Origin: Leminorella richardii
Lineage (GTDB): Bacteria > Pseudomonadota > Gammaproteobacteria > Enterobacterales > Enterobacteriaceae
DNA length: 64,000 nucleotides
NCBI RefSeq assembly: GCF_900478135.1
Contig: NZ_LS483470.1
Span: 551,501 to 615,500 of the forward strand
Reading direction: 5' to 3'
The first letter of the stretch is position 1. Each line of letters opens with the position of its first letter. The position numbers and the translations under genes are program-made. The notes under the pieces are model-generated. The model was given only the letters and a program-made list of their open reading frames with translations. It made no database searches and was not told the origin of the DNA. Shown here in pieces: positions 8,271 to 16,779 of this stretch.

Positions 8271-8931
8271 ATGACGCAAGATGAATTGAAAAAAGCCGTT
8301 GGCTGGGCCGCGCTCCAGTACGTACGTCCGGGAACCATTGTGGGTGTTGGTACAGGGTCAACGGCGGCACACTTTATTGACGCGCTCGGCACAATGAAAT
8401 ACGACATCAAGGGGCGCTGTATCCAGTTCCATTGCCTCTACTGAAAAGCTAAAGGGTTTGGGCATTGAGGTTTTTGACTGCAATGACGTAGACGAGTTGG
8501 ATATCTATGTCGACGGTGCTGATGAAATCAACGGCCAGATGCAGATGATCAAAGGCGGTGGTGCGGCGCTAACGCGGGAGAAAGTTGTGTCGGCTATTGC
8601 CCATCGCTTTATCTGCATTGCTGACGCTTCCAAGGAAGTGGACGTGCTGGGAGCGTTTCCTCTGCCGGTTGAAGTTATCCCGATGGCGCGCTCTTACGTT
8701 GCCAGAGAGCTGGTAAAGCTCGGTGGTCGCCCTGTATATCGTCAGGGTGTCGTGACTGACAACGGCAACGTTATTCTCGATGTGCACGCGCTGGAAATTA
8801 TCGATCCTATTGCTTTGGAAAACCGTATCAACGGCATTGCTGGCGTAGTGACCGTTGGGCTGTTTGCTAATCGTGGTGCAGATATTGCGCTGATCGGTAC
8901 GCCAGACGGCGTGAAGGTCATTGAAAAATAA
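8271..8931 (+). pseudogene. rpiA: Ribose-5-phosphate isomerase A, reading frame broken by one extra base
   Basis: RpiA interconverts ribose-5-phosphate and ribulose-5-phosphate in the pentose phosphate pathway. The frame opens with MTQDELKKAVGWAALQYV and the phosphate loop GVGTGSTAAHFIDAL, then stops at 8442-8444. Removing one G from the GGGG run at 8411-8414 gives KGAVSSSIASTEKLKGLGIE and continues without a break through DGADEIN, the catalytic KGGGAALTREK and GVVTDNGNVILD to the stop at 8931. The corrected protein is 219 residues, the same as E. coli RpiA. All functional motifs are intact, so an error in the sequence is more likely than real inactivation of this important gene. Confidence 0.93.
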
Positions 8932-8944
8932 AATTTTGCTGAAC

Positions 8945-8979
8945 GCTTCGGGCGGATGGCTCTTTTCGCCGCCTGAAGC
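8945..8979 (+). terminator. Hairpin after rpiA
   Basis: An 11-bp stem with one G-U pair (GCTTCGGGCGG 8945-8955, CCGCCTGAAGC 8969-8979) follows 13 nt after the rpiA stop. No strong T-tract follows directly, so termination efficiency is uncertain. Confidence 0.5.
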
Positions 8980-9228
8980 AGAAAGTGAAATATATTTTTT
9001 ATATTTAAAAAATATTTAATTTGGTGATATAGCTCACGGTTGTTTCATTTGTGTTGTTTTTTCCGGATACTCCGGTATCTACTAGTACAAAACACCTAAT
9101 TTACTCCATTATCCCGCCTCTTGTCCTGAACGGTTAATCGTTTGCTCCTGTTGCCGTAGCGTCTATTTTTGATATGTTGACAACGGCAGTTATATAAAAA
9201 AATAAATTCATGGGGCAAAGTTCAGAAA

Positions 9229-10461
9229 ATGGTCAAAGTATCATTGGAAAAAGAGAGAATTAAGTTTCTCCTGGTTGAGGGCGTCCATCAAAGCGCCGTA
9301 GAGGGTCTGCGTGCAGCAGGCTATCACAATATTGAATACCACAAGGGCGCGCTGAGCGACGAGGAGCTGAAAGAGGCCATTCGCGACGCGCACTTTATCG
9401 GTATTCGTTCACGTACTCACCTGACAGAGGAAATTTTGTCCGCTGCGGAAAAGCTGGTGGCTATCGGCTGTTTTTGCATCGGCACCAATCAGGTGGATCT
9501 GACCGCCGCCGCCAGACGCGGGGTTCCAGTATTTAACGCGCCGTTCTCTAACACGCGTTCCGTGGCAGAAATGGTGTTAGGGGAGATTCTGCTGCTGCTG
9601 CGCCGCATTCCTGAAGCCAATGCCAAAGCGCACCGCGGCGAGTGGGGCAAGCTGGCCGTTGGCTGTTTTGAAGCGCGCGGCAAGAATCTGGGTATTATCG
9701 GCTACGGCCATATCGGTACACAGCTGGGCATTTTGGCTGAGTCTATCGGTATGAACGTGATGTTTTACGACATCGAGAACAAGCTGCCGCTAGGGAACGC
9801 GCAGCAGGTTCGCCACCTGTCCGATTTGCTTAACCGAAGCGATGTGGTCACGCTGCACGTGCCTGAAACGAGCAGCACCAAGAATATGATGGGCCATAAA
9901 GAGCTGGCGCTGATGAAGCCTGGTTCTGTGCTGATTAACGCCTCACGCGGTACGGTGGTGGATATTCCCGCTCTGTGCGACGTGTTGGAAAGCAAGCACT
10001 TGGCTGGCGCGGCGCTGGACGTCTTCCCGGTTGAACCAGCGACGAATACCGATCCATTTGAGTCTCCGCTGTGTGCGTTTGACAACGTTCTGCTGACGCC
10101 GCACATCGGCGGTTCAACGCAGGAAGCGCAGGCCAACATCGGCGTGGAAGTTTCCGGTAAGCTGAGCAAGTACTCTGACAACGGTTCGACGCTATCAGCG
10201 GTTAACTTCCCTGAAGTATCGCTGCCTGCGCCGCAGGAAAACGTCAGCCGTTTGCTGCACATCCACGAAAACCGCCCGGGTGTGCTGAACCAGATTAACC
10301 AGATCTTTGCTGAGGAAGGCATCAACATCGCCGCTCAGTTCCTGCAGACTAACAACGAGATCGGCTACGTGGTTATCGACGTGGAAACCGATCGCGCTGA
10401 CGAAGCGCTGGAGCATATGAAGTCTATCCAGGGTACCGTTAGGGCAAGACTGCTGTTTTAA
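9229..10461 (+). CDS. serA: D-3-phosphoglycerate dehydrogenase
   Basis: The first enzyme of serine biosynthesis: NAD-dependent oxidation of 3-phosphoglycerate to 3-phosphohydroxypyruvate, feedback-inhibited by serine. The 410 residues equal the E. coli length. Visible parts: substrate-binding domain (IRSRTHLTEEI, GCFCIGTNQVDL), Rossmann NAD motif GIIGYGHIGTQLG, INASRGTVVDIPALC, the active-site His in LLTPHIGGSTQEAQ, and a C-terminal ACT domain (HIHENRPGVLNQINQIFAEE to the end) that binds serine. The GGGG-containing SD lies upstream of the ATG. Serine and glycine metabolism recurs nearby with gcvTHP. A strong terminator follows. Confidence 0.97.
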   Translation: MVKVSLEKERIKFLLVEGVHQSAVEGLRAAGYHNIEYHKGALSDEELKEAIRDAHFIGIRSRTHLTEEILSAAEKLVAIGCFCIGTNQVDLTAAARRGVPVFNAPFSNTRSVAEMVLGEILLLLRRIPEANAKAHRGEWGKLAVGCFEARGKNLGIIGYGHIGTQLGILAESIGMNVMFYDIENKLPLGNAQQVRHLSDLLNRSDVVTLHVPETSSTKNMMGHKELALMKPGSVLINASRGTVVDIPALCDVLESKHLAGAALDVFPVEPATNTDPFESPLCAFDNVLLTPHIGGSTQEAQANIGVEVSGKLSKYSDNGSTLSAVNFPEVSLPAPQENVSRLLHIHENRPGVLNQINQIFAEEGINIAAQFLQTNNEIGYVVIDVETDRADEALEHMKSIQGTVRARLLF

Positions 10462-10478
10462 CGATCGGCCGAAGTAAG

Positions 10479-10504
10479 AAGGCGGCTCTGAGCCGCCTTT
10501 TTTA
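10479..10504 (+). terminator. serA: Rho-independent terminator after serA
   Basis: The palindrome AAGGCGGCTCTGAGCCGCCTT (10479-10499) is followed by a run of T. It lies between convergent serA and ygfA; the minus-strand side has only a short T-tract, so it mainly serves serA. Confidence 0.85.
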
Positions 10505-10520
10505 TGTCATCAATTTTATA

Positions 10521-11109
10521 TCACCAGCGCCAGTGTTCAGACGGCGTGATAATCTCCGGCAAAGGCACGTCCCAGCTTTCGTGAGTCAGACCTTCTACCT
10601 GTTGGCAATCGTGGGCGATGCCAATAGGGTATGAACCGTCTCGCTGCCAGTTTTTTAGCGTGCGATCATAGTAGCCGCCGCCCATGCCTAACCGATTTCC
10701 CTGTGCGTCAAAGGCCACCAGCGGCGTGATAATGACGTCCAATCGACTTGCGGGCAGCACGTGCCGAACGTCGAGCCTGGGTTCCTGAATGCCAAAGGGG
10801 TGATGGATCATGACGCTGTCTCGCGCATAGCGCAAAAAGAGCAGATGCCCTTTGCTGAAGGGATGAATAACCGGAAGGTAAACCTCTTTTCCCCTGCTGC
10901 CAGAAGGCTTCTATCAGCGGTTTAGTGTTGATTTCACCGTCAAAAGACAGAAACAGAGAAACACGCTGCGCATCCTGCACTTTAGGGTGTTTAGTGAGCC
11001 GTTGGTAAACCCGCTGAGCGGCGAGCTGCTGCTCATTTTGTGAAAGTGCGTTACGCCTGCTGCGAATTTCTCGCCGCAATGCCTGACGCTGAGAGAGGAA
11101 CGTCGTCAT
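10521..11109 (-). pseudogene. ygfA: 5-formyltetrahydrofolate cyclo-ligase, frame broken by one extra base
   Basis: Converts 5-formyl-THF to 5,10-methenyl-THF with ATP. The first frame (11109 down) encodes RQALRREIRSRRNALS and SLFLSFDGEINTKPLIEAFW, then drifts out of frame after QQGK. The second frame carries YARDSVMIHHPFGIQEP, VIITPLVAFDAQGNRLGMGG and GYYDRTL, the conserved ATP/folate-binding C-terminal part. Deleting one T (A on the coding strand) from the run at 10887-10890 joins them through KEVYLPVIHPFSKGHLL and gives about 195 residues, a normal size for the family (E. coli about 182). It lies directly downstream of 6S RNA as in E. coli. Most likely a sequence error rather than a true pseudogene. 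Confidence 0.9.
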
Positions 11110-11148
11110 GAATAATTAGTGTAAGAAGTGCAATACAGCAGAAGAAAG

Positions 11149-11332
11149 GAGAACTCCGAGGTGCCGTCTCAGGCTGTAACCCTTGAACCCTTGGTTCAAG
11201 GTGAACGCGAATATACGATCATCAGGCTTCCCGGACGGACCGGGCATGCTCACAGACTGTAGAACCCGCATTCTTTTTGGTTTGAAATATCGGCTCAGGG
11301 GACTGGCCCGATAACGCACACCTCAGAGAATT
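11149..11332 (-). ncRNA. ssrS: 6S RNA (global RNA polymerase sigma-70 holoenzyme inhibitor)
   Basis: The minus strand between zapA and ygfA reads ATTCTCTGAGGTG at the 5' end, then GGGCCAGTCCCCTGAGCCGA, GTGAGCATGCCCGGTCCGTC, CACCTTGAACCAAGGGTTC and finally CGGCACCTCGGAGTTCTCC. These are the conserved blocks of enterobacterial 6S RNA, and the two ends pair to form the closing stem around the large promoter-mimicking bubble. Length about 184 nt, as in E. coli. Synteny (zapA-ssrS-ygfA, same strand) is the same as in E. coli. The ends are set by alignment from memory to the E. coli RNA and may be off by a few bases. Confidence 0.95.
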
Positions 11333-11425
11333 TGTTCAGAACCCGTATAAAGTACGTTTTCTATAATCCTTAGTTAGCCACAATCGCTTAGCGGTTGGCA
11401 ATGGCTTAAATCGATTATAGGGAAA

Positions 11426-11755
11426 TTATTCGAAATTTGCACTCCGGCGCTGCGAGATTTGACTCTGTTCGACTAATGCTTGCTCAATAGTGTCCTGCAG
11501 CATGCGAATTCGCATCTCCATACTTTTCGCATAGTCATCGGTTTTGCTCTTTTCCTGAGTCAGCTCGTAGCTGATGTTCAGCGCAGCGGTGAGGATCAGC
11601 TGCTCGCCGTTGGTGACCCGAGTTTTGTCTTTCAGGTCCTGTAAGCGCTGGTTCAGATCGGCCGCCGCCCGGTTGAGGGCTTCACGCTGCTCTGGCGGAC
11701 AGTTGATCCGCAAAGACTTACCGAAAATTTGTATATCTACCGGTTGTGCTGACAT
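11426..11755 (-). CDS. zapA: Cell division protein ZapA
   Basis: A 109-residue FtsZ-ring-associated protein that crosslinks FtsZ protofilaments and links the ring to ZapB. The N-terminal globular part is VDIQIFGKSLRINCPPEQRE, followed by AALNISYELTQEK and a C-terminal coiled coil (MRIRMLQDTIEQALVEQS). The length equals E. coli ZapA. It is divergent from ygfB and directly upstream of 6S RNA, exactly as in E. coli. The ATG at 11755 is preceded on the minus strand by an AAGG-type SD. Confidence 0.96.
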   Translation of the reverse strand: MSAQPVDIQIFGKSLRINCPPEQREALNRAAADLNQRLQDLKDKTRVTNGEQLILTAALNISYELTQEKSKTDDYAKSMEMRIRMLQDTIEQALVEQSQISQRRSANFE

Positions 11756-12027
11756 ATCACCTTCCTGCCGACGCGGTTAAATGACCGTTGCGTCTGACCA
11801 ATGAAAAAGCCGTTACCAAGCCCGAACTATCGCGCTTTCGGAGGGCTATAATTTAACAAACAATCGCCATTATACCAAACTCTCGCCCGCGGTGACGGGG
11901 CGGATAGCCAATAATGACAGGTTTATTCGCCAAGCGCTGCGTTTGTGACGGCGCGCAAGGTTCCCCCCGTTATAGCGTTGGTGGTAGCATAGTGGTAACT
12001 CTTTCTTTTTTGACGGTGGTAAACGCA

Positions 12028-12602
12028 ATGTCGTCTGAAAATCTGCTCCCTACTTATCAATCCATCAATACCGCGCTGGCACAGCAAAAGGTGGCGCTAA
12101 CCGCCGCCGAGATGCACGGCCTGCTGAGCGGTTTACTTTGCGGCGGCTGTAGCGACGGCAGCTGGTCAGTGCTGGTTCACGACTTGACTAACGACGGTCA
12201 GGCCTTCGGCTACCCGCTGGGAGACTTAGTCAAAGGGCTGTATGAAGAGACGAAAGAGGAGCTGGAAGAAGACGGTTTCAGCTTTGAAATGCTGATCCCA
12301 GCGATGATGATTCGTCTATCTACGAGCGAATTGATGCGCTGAGCGGCTGGGTCAATCACTTCCTGCTGGGGCTGGGTATGATGCAGCCAAAGCTGGGGCA
12401 GGTGAAAGGGGAAACCGGTGAAGCGATTGCCGACCTGAGAAATATTGCGCAGCTTGGCTATGAAGAAGATGACGACCTTGAAGAGCTCGAGCTTTCCTTT
12501 GAGGAAATTCGTGAATACGTTCGAATGGCCGCCATACTGTGCCACAGCGACTTTGCCAGGCTTTCCACCGCCCCGGAGAACGCGAAGCCAACGCTGCACT
12601 AA
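12028..12602 (+). pseudogene. ygfB: UPF0149 protein YgfB, frame broken by one missing base
   Basis: YgfB is a small all-alpha protein of the UPF0149 family, conserved upstream of pepP-ubiHI. The first part (MSSENLLPTYQSI, TAAEMHGLLSGLLCGG, LVHDLTNDGQAFGYPL, EDGFSFEMLIP) runs into a wrong frame after about residue 90 and stops at 12342. The second part resumes as DDSSIYERIDALSGWVNHFL, then GMMQPKLGQVKGETGEAI, DLRNIAQLGYEEDDD and EIREYVRMAAILCH to a stop at 12602. Restoring one base near CCC 12297-12299 joins them into about 191 residues (E. coli 192). The start ATG at 12028 has GGTGG upstream and matches the family; an open frame to 11914 is non-homologous. Probably a sequence error. Confidence 0.9.
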
Positions 12603-12666
12603 AGGTAAAGGCGTACAGCATCACGCAGCATCGTGCAATAACACAGAACGTGGGAAGGGCTGATAA

Positions 12667-13989
12667 GTGAAGATTTCATTACCTGAACACCAGCGCCGTA
12701 GAGAGGCGCTGTTGGCTAAGATGGCGTCAGGCAGTGCGGCTATCGTTTTTGCCGCGCCAGAGCGGGTGCGAAGTGCCGACACCGAATATCCGTTTCGTCA
12801 GGACAGCGATTTTTGGTATCTGACCGGGTTTAACGAACCGGAAGCGGTGCTGGTGCTGATAAAAAGCGATGAATCCCATAGCCACAGCGTGCTGTTTAAT
12901 CGCGTGCGTGACCTGACTGCGGAAGTTTGGTTTGGTCGTCGGCTGGGGCAGGATGCGGCGTTGGCAACCCTTGGCGTCGATCGCGCACTGCCGTGGGACG
13001 ACGTGCCGAATCAGCTACACCTGCTGCTGAACGGGCTTGATGTGATATATCACGCTCAGGGGCTGTATGACTTTGCCGATCGGATGGTGTTTAACGCGCT
13101 GGAAAAGCTGCGTCGCGGCACGCGCCAAAACCTGAAAGCGCCGACCACCGTAACAGACTGGCGTCCATGGCTGCACGAAATGCGCCTGTTCAAATCATTG
13201 GAAGAAATCGTCGTTATGCGAAAAGCGGGGGACATTACCGCCAAAGCCCATACTCGGGCGATGGAGCGCTGCCGACCCGGCCTGTTTGAGTATCATCTTG
13301 AAGCGGAAATTCATCACGAATTTACTCGCCACGGCGCTCGATATCCGGCCTACAACACTATCGTCGGATCAGGTGAGAATGCCTGTATTCTGCACTACAC
13401 CGAAAATGAATCTCTGCTCAAAGAAGGCGATCTGGTTCTGATAGACGCTGGCTGTGAATATCAGGGCTATGCGGGCGATATTACGCGTACTTTCCCTGTC
13501 AGCGGCCGATTCACCCCTGCCCAACGTACAATTTACGACATCGTGCTGGCGTCTCAGTATAAGGCGCTGTCGCTGCTGAAAGCGGGAAACAGCATTCGTC
13601 AGGCGAACGAAGAGGTTATTCGCGTGATGGTCACTGGCCTAGTGACGGCTGGGGTACTGGAGGGGGATGTTGACCAACTGATCGTAGACAAAGTTCATCA
13701 GCGATTTTATATGCACGGTCTGAGCCACTGGCTTGGGCTGGACGTCCACGACGTGGGTGACTACGGTTCCTCAAATCGCGGTCGACTGCTTGAGCCCGGA
13801 ATGGTGCTGACGGTTGAGCCAGGGCTTTATATTGCGCCAGACGCTGACGTGCCCGCTGAGTTCCGCGGTATCGGCGTGCGCATTGAAGATAACGTGCTGA
13901 TTACTGAGCACGGCAGTGAAATTCTGACCTCCGGTGTGGTGAAAGATCCGGAAGATATTGAGACTCTGATGGCTGAGGCGCGCCGATGA
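12667..13989 (+). CDS. pepP: Xaa-Pro aminopeptidase P
   Basis: A cytoplasmic manganese peptidase that removes the N-terminal residue when proline is second. 440 residues (E. coli 441). An N-terminal creatinase-like domain (SDFWYLTGFNEPEAVLVL) is followed by the pita-bread catalytic domain with the metal ligands: VLIDAGCEYQGYAGDITRTF (two Asp), GLSHWLGLDVHDVG (His), LTVEPGLYI (Glu) and RIEDNVLI (Glu). The start is GTG at 12667 (VKISLPEHQRRREAL), with GGGAAGGG upstream; no upstream ATG fits. The stop overlaps the ubiH ATG (ATGA), giving a pepP-ubiH-ubiI operon as in E. coli. Confidence 0.96.
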   Translation: MKISLPEHQRRREALLAKMASGSAAIVFAAPERVRSADTEYPFRQDSDFWYLTGFNEPEAVLVLIKSDESHSHSVLFNRVRDLTAEVWFGRRLGQDAALATLGVDRALPWDDVPNQLHLLLNGLDVIYHAQGLYDFADRMVFNALEKLRRGTRQNLKAPTTVTDWRPWLHEMRLFKSLEEIVVMRKAGDITAKAHTRAMERCRPGLFEYHLEAEIHHEFTRHGARYPAYNTIVGSGENACILHYTENESLLKEGDLVLIDAGCEYQGYAGDITRTFPVSGRFTPAQRTIYDIVLASQYKALSLLKAGNSIRQANEEVIRVMVTGLVTAGVLEGDVDQLIVDKVHQRFYMHGLSHWLGLDVHDVGDYGSSNRGRLLEPGMVLTVEPGLYIAPDADVPAEFRGIGVRIEDNVLITEHGSEILTSGVVKDPEDIETLMAEARR

Positions 13990-15167
13990 ACGCGGTGACG
14001 ATCGTCGGCGGCGGCATGGCGGGGGCGACTCTGGCTTTAGCGCTTTCACGCCTTGGTGGCGGCCGTATTGCTGTGACGCTGATAGAGTCTCAGCGGCCGG
14101 ATGCGCAGCGCCACCCCGGTTTTGATGCGCGGGCGATTGCGCTGGCGCAGGGAACCTGTCAACAGTTGGAAAGAATTGGCTGCTGGTCGTCACTGGCTCG
14201 CGAAGCGACGCCTATCGAAACCGTGCAGGTCAGCGATCGAGGCCACGGCGGCATGACCACCCTGAACGCCGCTGACTACGGCCTCGCCGCACTGGGGCAG
14301 GTGATCGAGCTGCACGATGCCGGACGGAGACTGTTTTCCCTGCTGGAACAGGCACCTAATGTTTCGCTGCACTGCCCGGCTAAAGTCGTTTCCAGCGAGC
14401 GAAGCGAAAGCGCCATCACAGTAACGCTGGACGACGGCGAGCGGATTTCCTCATCTTTGCTGGTCGCCGCGGACGGCTCCTTCTCTTCAGTCGCCTCTTC
14501 CCTTGGCGTAGAGTGGGACGAGCAGGACTACCAACAGACAGCGCTGATTGCTAATGTCACGATGTCTGAGCCACACCAGAGGCGCGCGTTTGAGCGCTTT
14601 ACCGCAGAAGGTCCGCTGGCGCTGCTGCCGATGTCAAAAAATCGCATGTCTTTAGTGTGGTGCGTGGGAGGGGCTCGTCGTCAGGACGCTGCTGCTTGGA
14701 GCGAAGGGCGTTTTATCGATGAGCTACAGTCTGCATTTGGCTGGCGACTGGGCAAAATTCTGGCTGTCGGCGAGCGGCACAGCTACCCGCTGCGGCTGAG
14801 GACGGCGCGCCAAGAGGTAGGGCATCGCCTTGCGCTGGTGGGCAACGCCGCCCAGACGCTGCATCCCATCGCGGGTCAGGGTTTCAACTTAGGACTGCGG
14901 GACGTTATATCCCTTGCGGAAACGCTGGTGGAAGCGGTAAATCAGGGAGAAGACCTCGGTGGCTACCGCACTCTGAGCCGCTATCGGCTTCGCCGTGCGC
15001 CAGATCGAAGCGCCACTGTTGGCTTGACCGACGGGTTGGTTCACCTGTTTGCTAATCGCTATGCTTCTTTAGCTATAGCGAGGAATTTAGGATTAATCGC
15101 AATGGACAGTTGCAGGCTGCTTAAACTGCCCCTTGCCTACAGAACCCTTGGCTGGGTTAAACGATAG
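13986..15167 (+). CDS. ubiH: 2-octaprenyl-6-methoxyphenol hydroxylase
   Basis: An FAD-dependent monooxygenase of ubiquinone biosynthesis, catalysing one ring hydroxylation of the quinone head group. 393 residues. The N-terminal dinucleotide motif is TIVGGGMAGATLALALSRLG, followed by GFDARAIALAQGTCQQLERI, the middle DG motif (LLVAADGSFSSV) and the second FAD motif LVGNAAQTLHPIAGQGFNLG, which distinguishes UbiH (NAAQ) from UbiI (DAAH). It overlaps pepP by 4 bp and lies 11 bp before ubiI. Expected to act in the soluble Ubi complex. Confidence 0.95.
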   Translation: MNAVTIVGGGMAGATLALALSRLGGGRIAVTLIESQRPDAQRHPGFDARAIALAQGTCQQLERIGCWSSLAREATPIETVQVSDRGHGGMTTLNAADYGLAALGQVIELHDAGRRLFSLLEQAPNVSLHCPAKVVSSERSESAITVTLDDGERISSSLLVAADGSFSSVASSLGVEWDEQDYQQTALIANVTMSEPHQRRAFERFTAEGPLALLPMSKNRMSLVWCVGGARRQDAAAWSEGRFIDELQSAFGWRLGKILAVGERHSYPLRLRTARQEVGHRLALVGNAAQTLHPIAGQGFNLGLRDVISLAETLVEAVNQGEDLGGYRTLSRYRLRRAPDRSATVGLTDGLVHLFANRYASLAIARNLGLIAMDSCRLLKLPLAYRTLGWVKR

Positions 15168-15178
15168 GGTAACGGTTT

Positions 15179-16387
15179 ATGCATGCTTATGACGTAGTTA
15201 TTGCCGGCGGCGGCATGGTGGGGCTTTCACTGGCCTGCGGTCTCAGCGGCAGCGGGCTTAGGATTGCGGTAATTGAACACCAGCTACCCGCCGATGAGTT
15301 ACCGGCTGAGCCGGAAATTCGCGTTTCGGCGATTAACGCGGCCAGCGAGCGCTTTCTCGATCGTCTGGGCGTTTGGCAGGACGTCGTTGCCCGCCGCGCC
15401 AGTCCCTACACGTCAATGGACGTTTGGGATCGCGACAGCTTTGGTAAGATTACCTTTAGGGCCGACGACTGCGGCTACAGCCATCTCGGGCATATTGTTG
15501 AGAACGCCGTGATCCACAGCGCGCTTTGGCGAAAGGCTAATGCAGCAGCAGACATTACGCTGCTTGCACCCGCCAAGCTTAAGCAGGTGGCTTGGGGAGA
15601 AAATGAGGCCTTTATTACGCTGGAAGACGGTCGCATGTTAAGCGGTAGGCTGCTGGTGGGGGCCGACGGCGCACACTCATGGCTGCGCCAGCAGGCGGAT
15701 GTACCGCTGACCTTCCGCGACTACGGCCATCACGCGCTGGTTGCCACCGTCGAGACTGACGAAGCGCACGGCGACTGTGCGCGTCAGGTTTTTCACGCCG
15801 ACGGCATTCTTGCGTTTCTTCCTCTGTGGCAAAGCAATCTCTGTTCTATCGTTTGGTCTCTGCCGCCGGAAAAAGCGCGTGAGATGCAGGCGCTGGATGA
15901 CGATCGGTTTAACCACCAGTTGGGTATTACCTTTGACGCTCGCCTTGGGCGTTGTCGAGTTGTTAGCGAGAGGCGGATTTTCCCTCTGGTCGCGCGCTAC
16001 GCCAGAAGCTTTGCAGCGCCTCAGCTGGCACTGGTGGGCGATGCTGCTCACACTATCCATCCGCTGGCGGGGCAGGGAGCCAACCTCGGCTTTATGGACG
16101 CAGCCTGTCTGATTGCTGAAGTTAAGCGCCTGCAAAAAGAGGGCAAAGACCTCGGTAACTACTTCTATCTACGCCGCTATGAGCGTAGCCGTAAGCGCAG
16201 CGCTGCCGCTATGCTGGCTGCTATGCAGGGATTCAAAACGCTGTTTGACGGCGACAATCCCGCGAAAAAGCTGTTTAGAGACGTCGGCTTGGTTCTGGCC
16301 GATACACTGCCGGGCGTAAAGCCCCATCTGGTGCATCAGGCTATGGGGCTTCACGATCTGCCTGAATGGCTCAACGACAAAGCGTAG
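15179..16387 (+). CDS. ubiI: 2-octaprenylphenol hydroxylase UbiI (VisC)
   Basis: A flavin monooxygenase that performs the C5-hydroxylation in aerobic ubiquinone biosynthesis. 402 residues. Motifs: DVVIAGGGMVGLSLACGL at the N-terminus, VSAINAASERFLDRLGVW, LVGADGAHSWLRQQ, and ALVGDAAHTIHPLAGQGANL. The C-terminal YERSRKRSAAAMLAAMQGFK segment is typical. It follows ubiH by 11 bp, is the last gene of the pepP-ubiH-ubiI operon, and is followed by a strong GC-rich hairpin. In E. coli the gene is known as visC/ubiI at the same position before gcvT. Confidence 0.95.
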   Translation: MHAYDVVIAGGGMVGLSLACGLSGSGLRIAVIEHQLPADELPAEPEIRVSAINAASERFLDRLGVWQDVVARRASPYTSMDVWDRDSFGKITFRADDCGYSHLGHIVENAVIHSALWRKANAAADITLLAPAKLKQVAWGENEAFITLEDGRMLSGRLLVGADGAHSWLRQQADVPLTFRDYGHHALVATVETDEAHGDCARQVFHADGILAFLPLWQSNLCSIVWSLPPEKAREMQALDDDRFNHQLGITFDARLGRCRVVSERRIFPLVARYARSFAAPQLALVGDAAHTIHPLAGQGANLGFMDAACLIAEVKRLQKEGKDLGNYFYLRRYERSRKRSAAAMLAAMQGFKTLFDGDNPAKKLFRDVGLVLADTLPGVKPHLVHQAMGLHDLPEWLNDKA

Positions 16388-16428
16388 TCGCAGAGACTCA
16401 TCACCCGATATCCCTTCTTGTTTTCCCC

Positions 16429-16453
16429 TTCCGCCCCGTTTTTCGGGGCGGAA
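16429..16453 (+). terminator. GC-rich terminator after ubiI
   Basis: A 10-bp perfect stem (TTCCGCCCCG 16429-16438, CGGGGCGGAA 16444-16453) with a 5-nt T loop, about 40 nt after the ubiI stop. Confidence 0.75.
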
Positions 16454-16779
16454 CTGCCTTTCTGCTGTATTCAAACATTGATAATGATGAAAAATTCTAA
16501 TTGAGATGTGGGTTATTCATTATTTTTTTTAATGCGAAACTCTCATTAATTGATTATTTATCATGCTATTAAAATTATTTTAGCGGCTGGTTCCATTTTT
16601 CCTTCTACAACAAAAGACAATTTCTGTGCAGGGAAACGCAGTATAGGCAGTGAAAGTGTTGCATGATGATAATTGTTTACATGTTGCGATAATGATTAAC
16701 AAATTCTTCAAAATATAATTACATGTGCCGTTGCGACTCTAGGCGCTGTCGGTGCGTTTAAAACGCTTAAGAGGATATC
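16454..16779 (+). promoter_or_regulatory. gcvTHP upstream regulatory region
   Basis: A ~325-nt AT-rich leader without any gene. In E. coli this region binds GcvA, Lrp, PurR and CRP; the AT-richness and length fit such a complex promoter. One CTAAT element, the core that GcvA-type sites contain, is at 16497-16501. I saw no conserved glycine riboswitch blocks. GAGGA upstream of the ATG at 16780 is the gcvT SD. Confidence 0.5.

Noticed and set aside
16454..16779. Glycine riboswitch before gcvT
   Set aside because: The conserved aptamer blocks are not visible, and enterobacteria regulate gcv by GcvA/Lrp/PurR instead.
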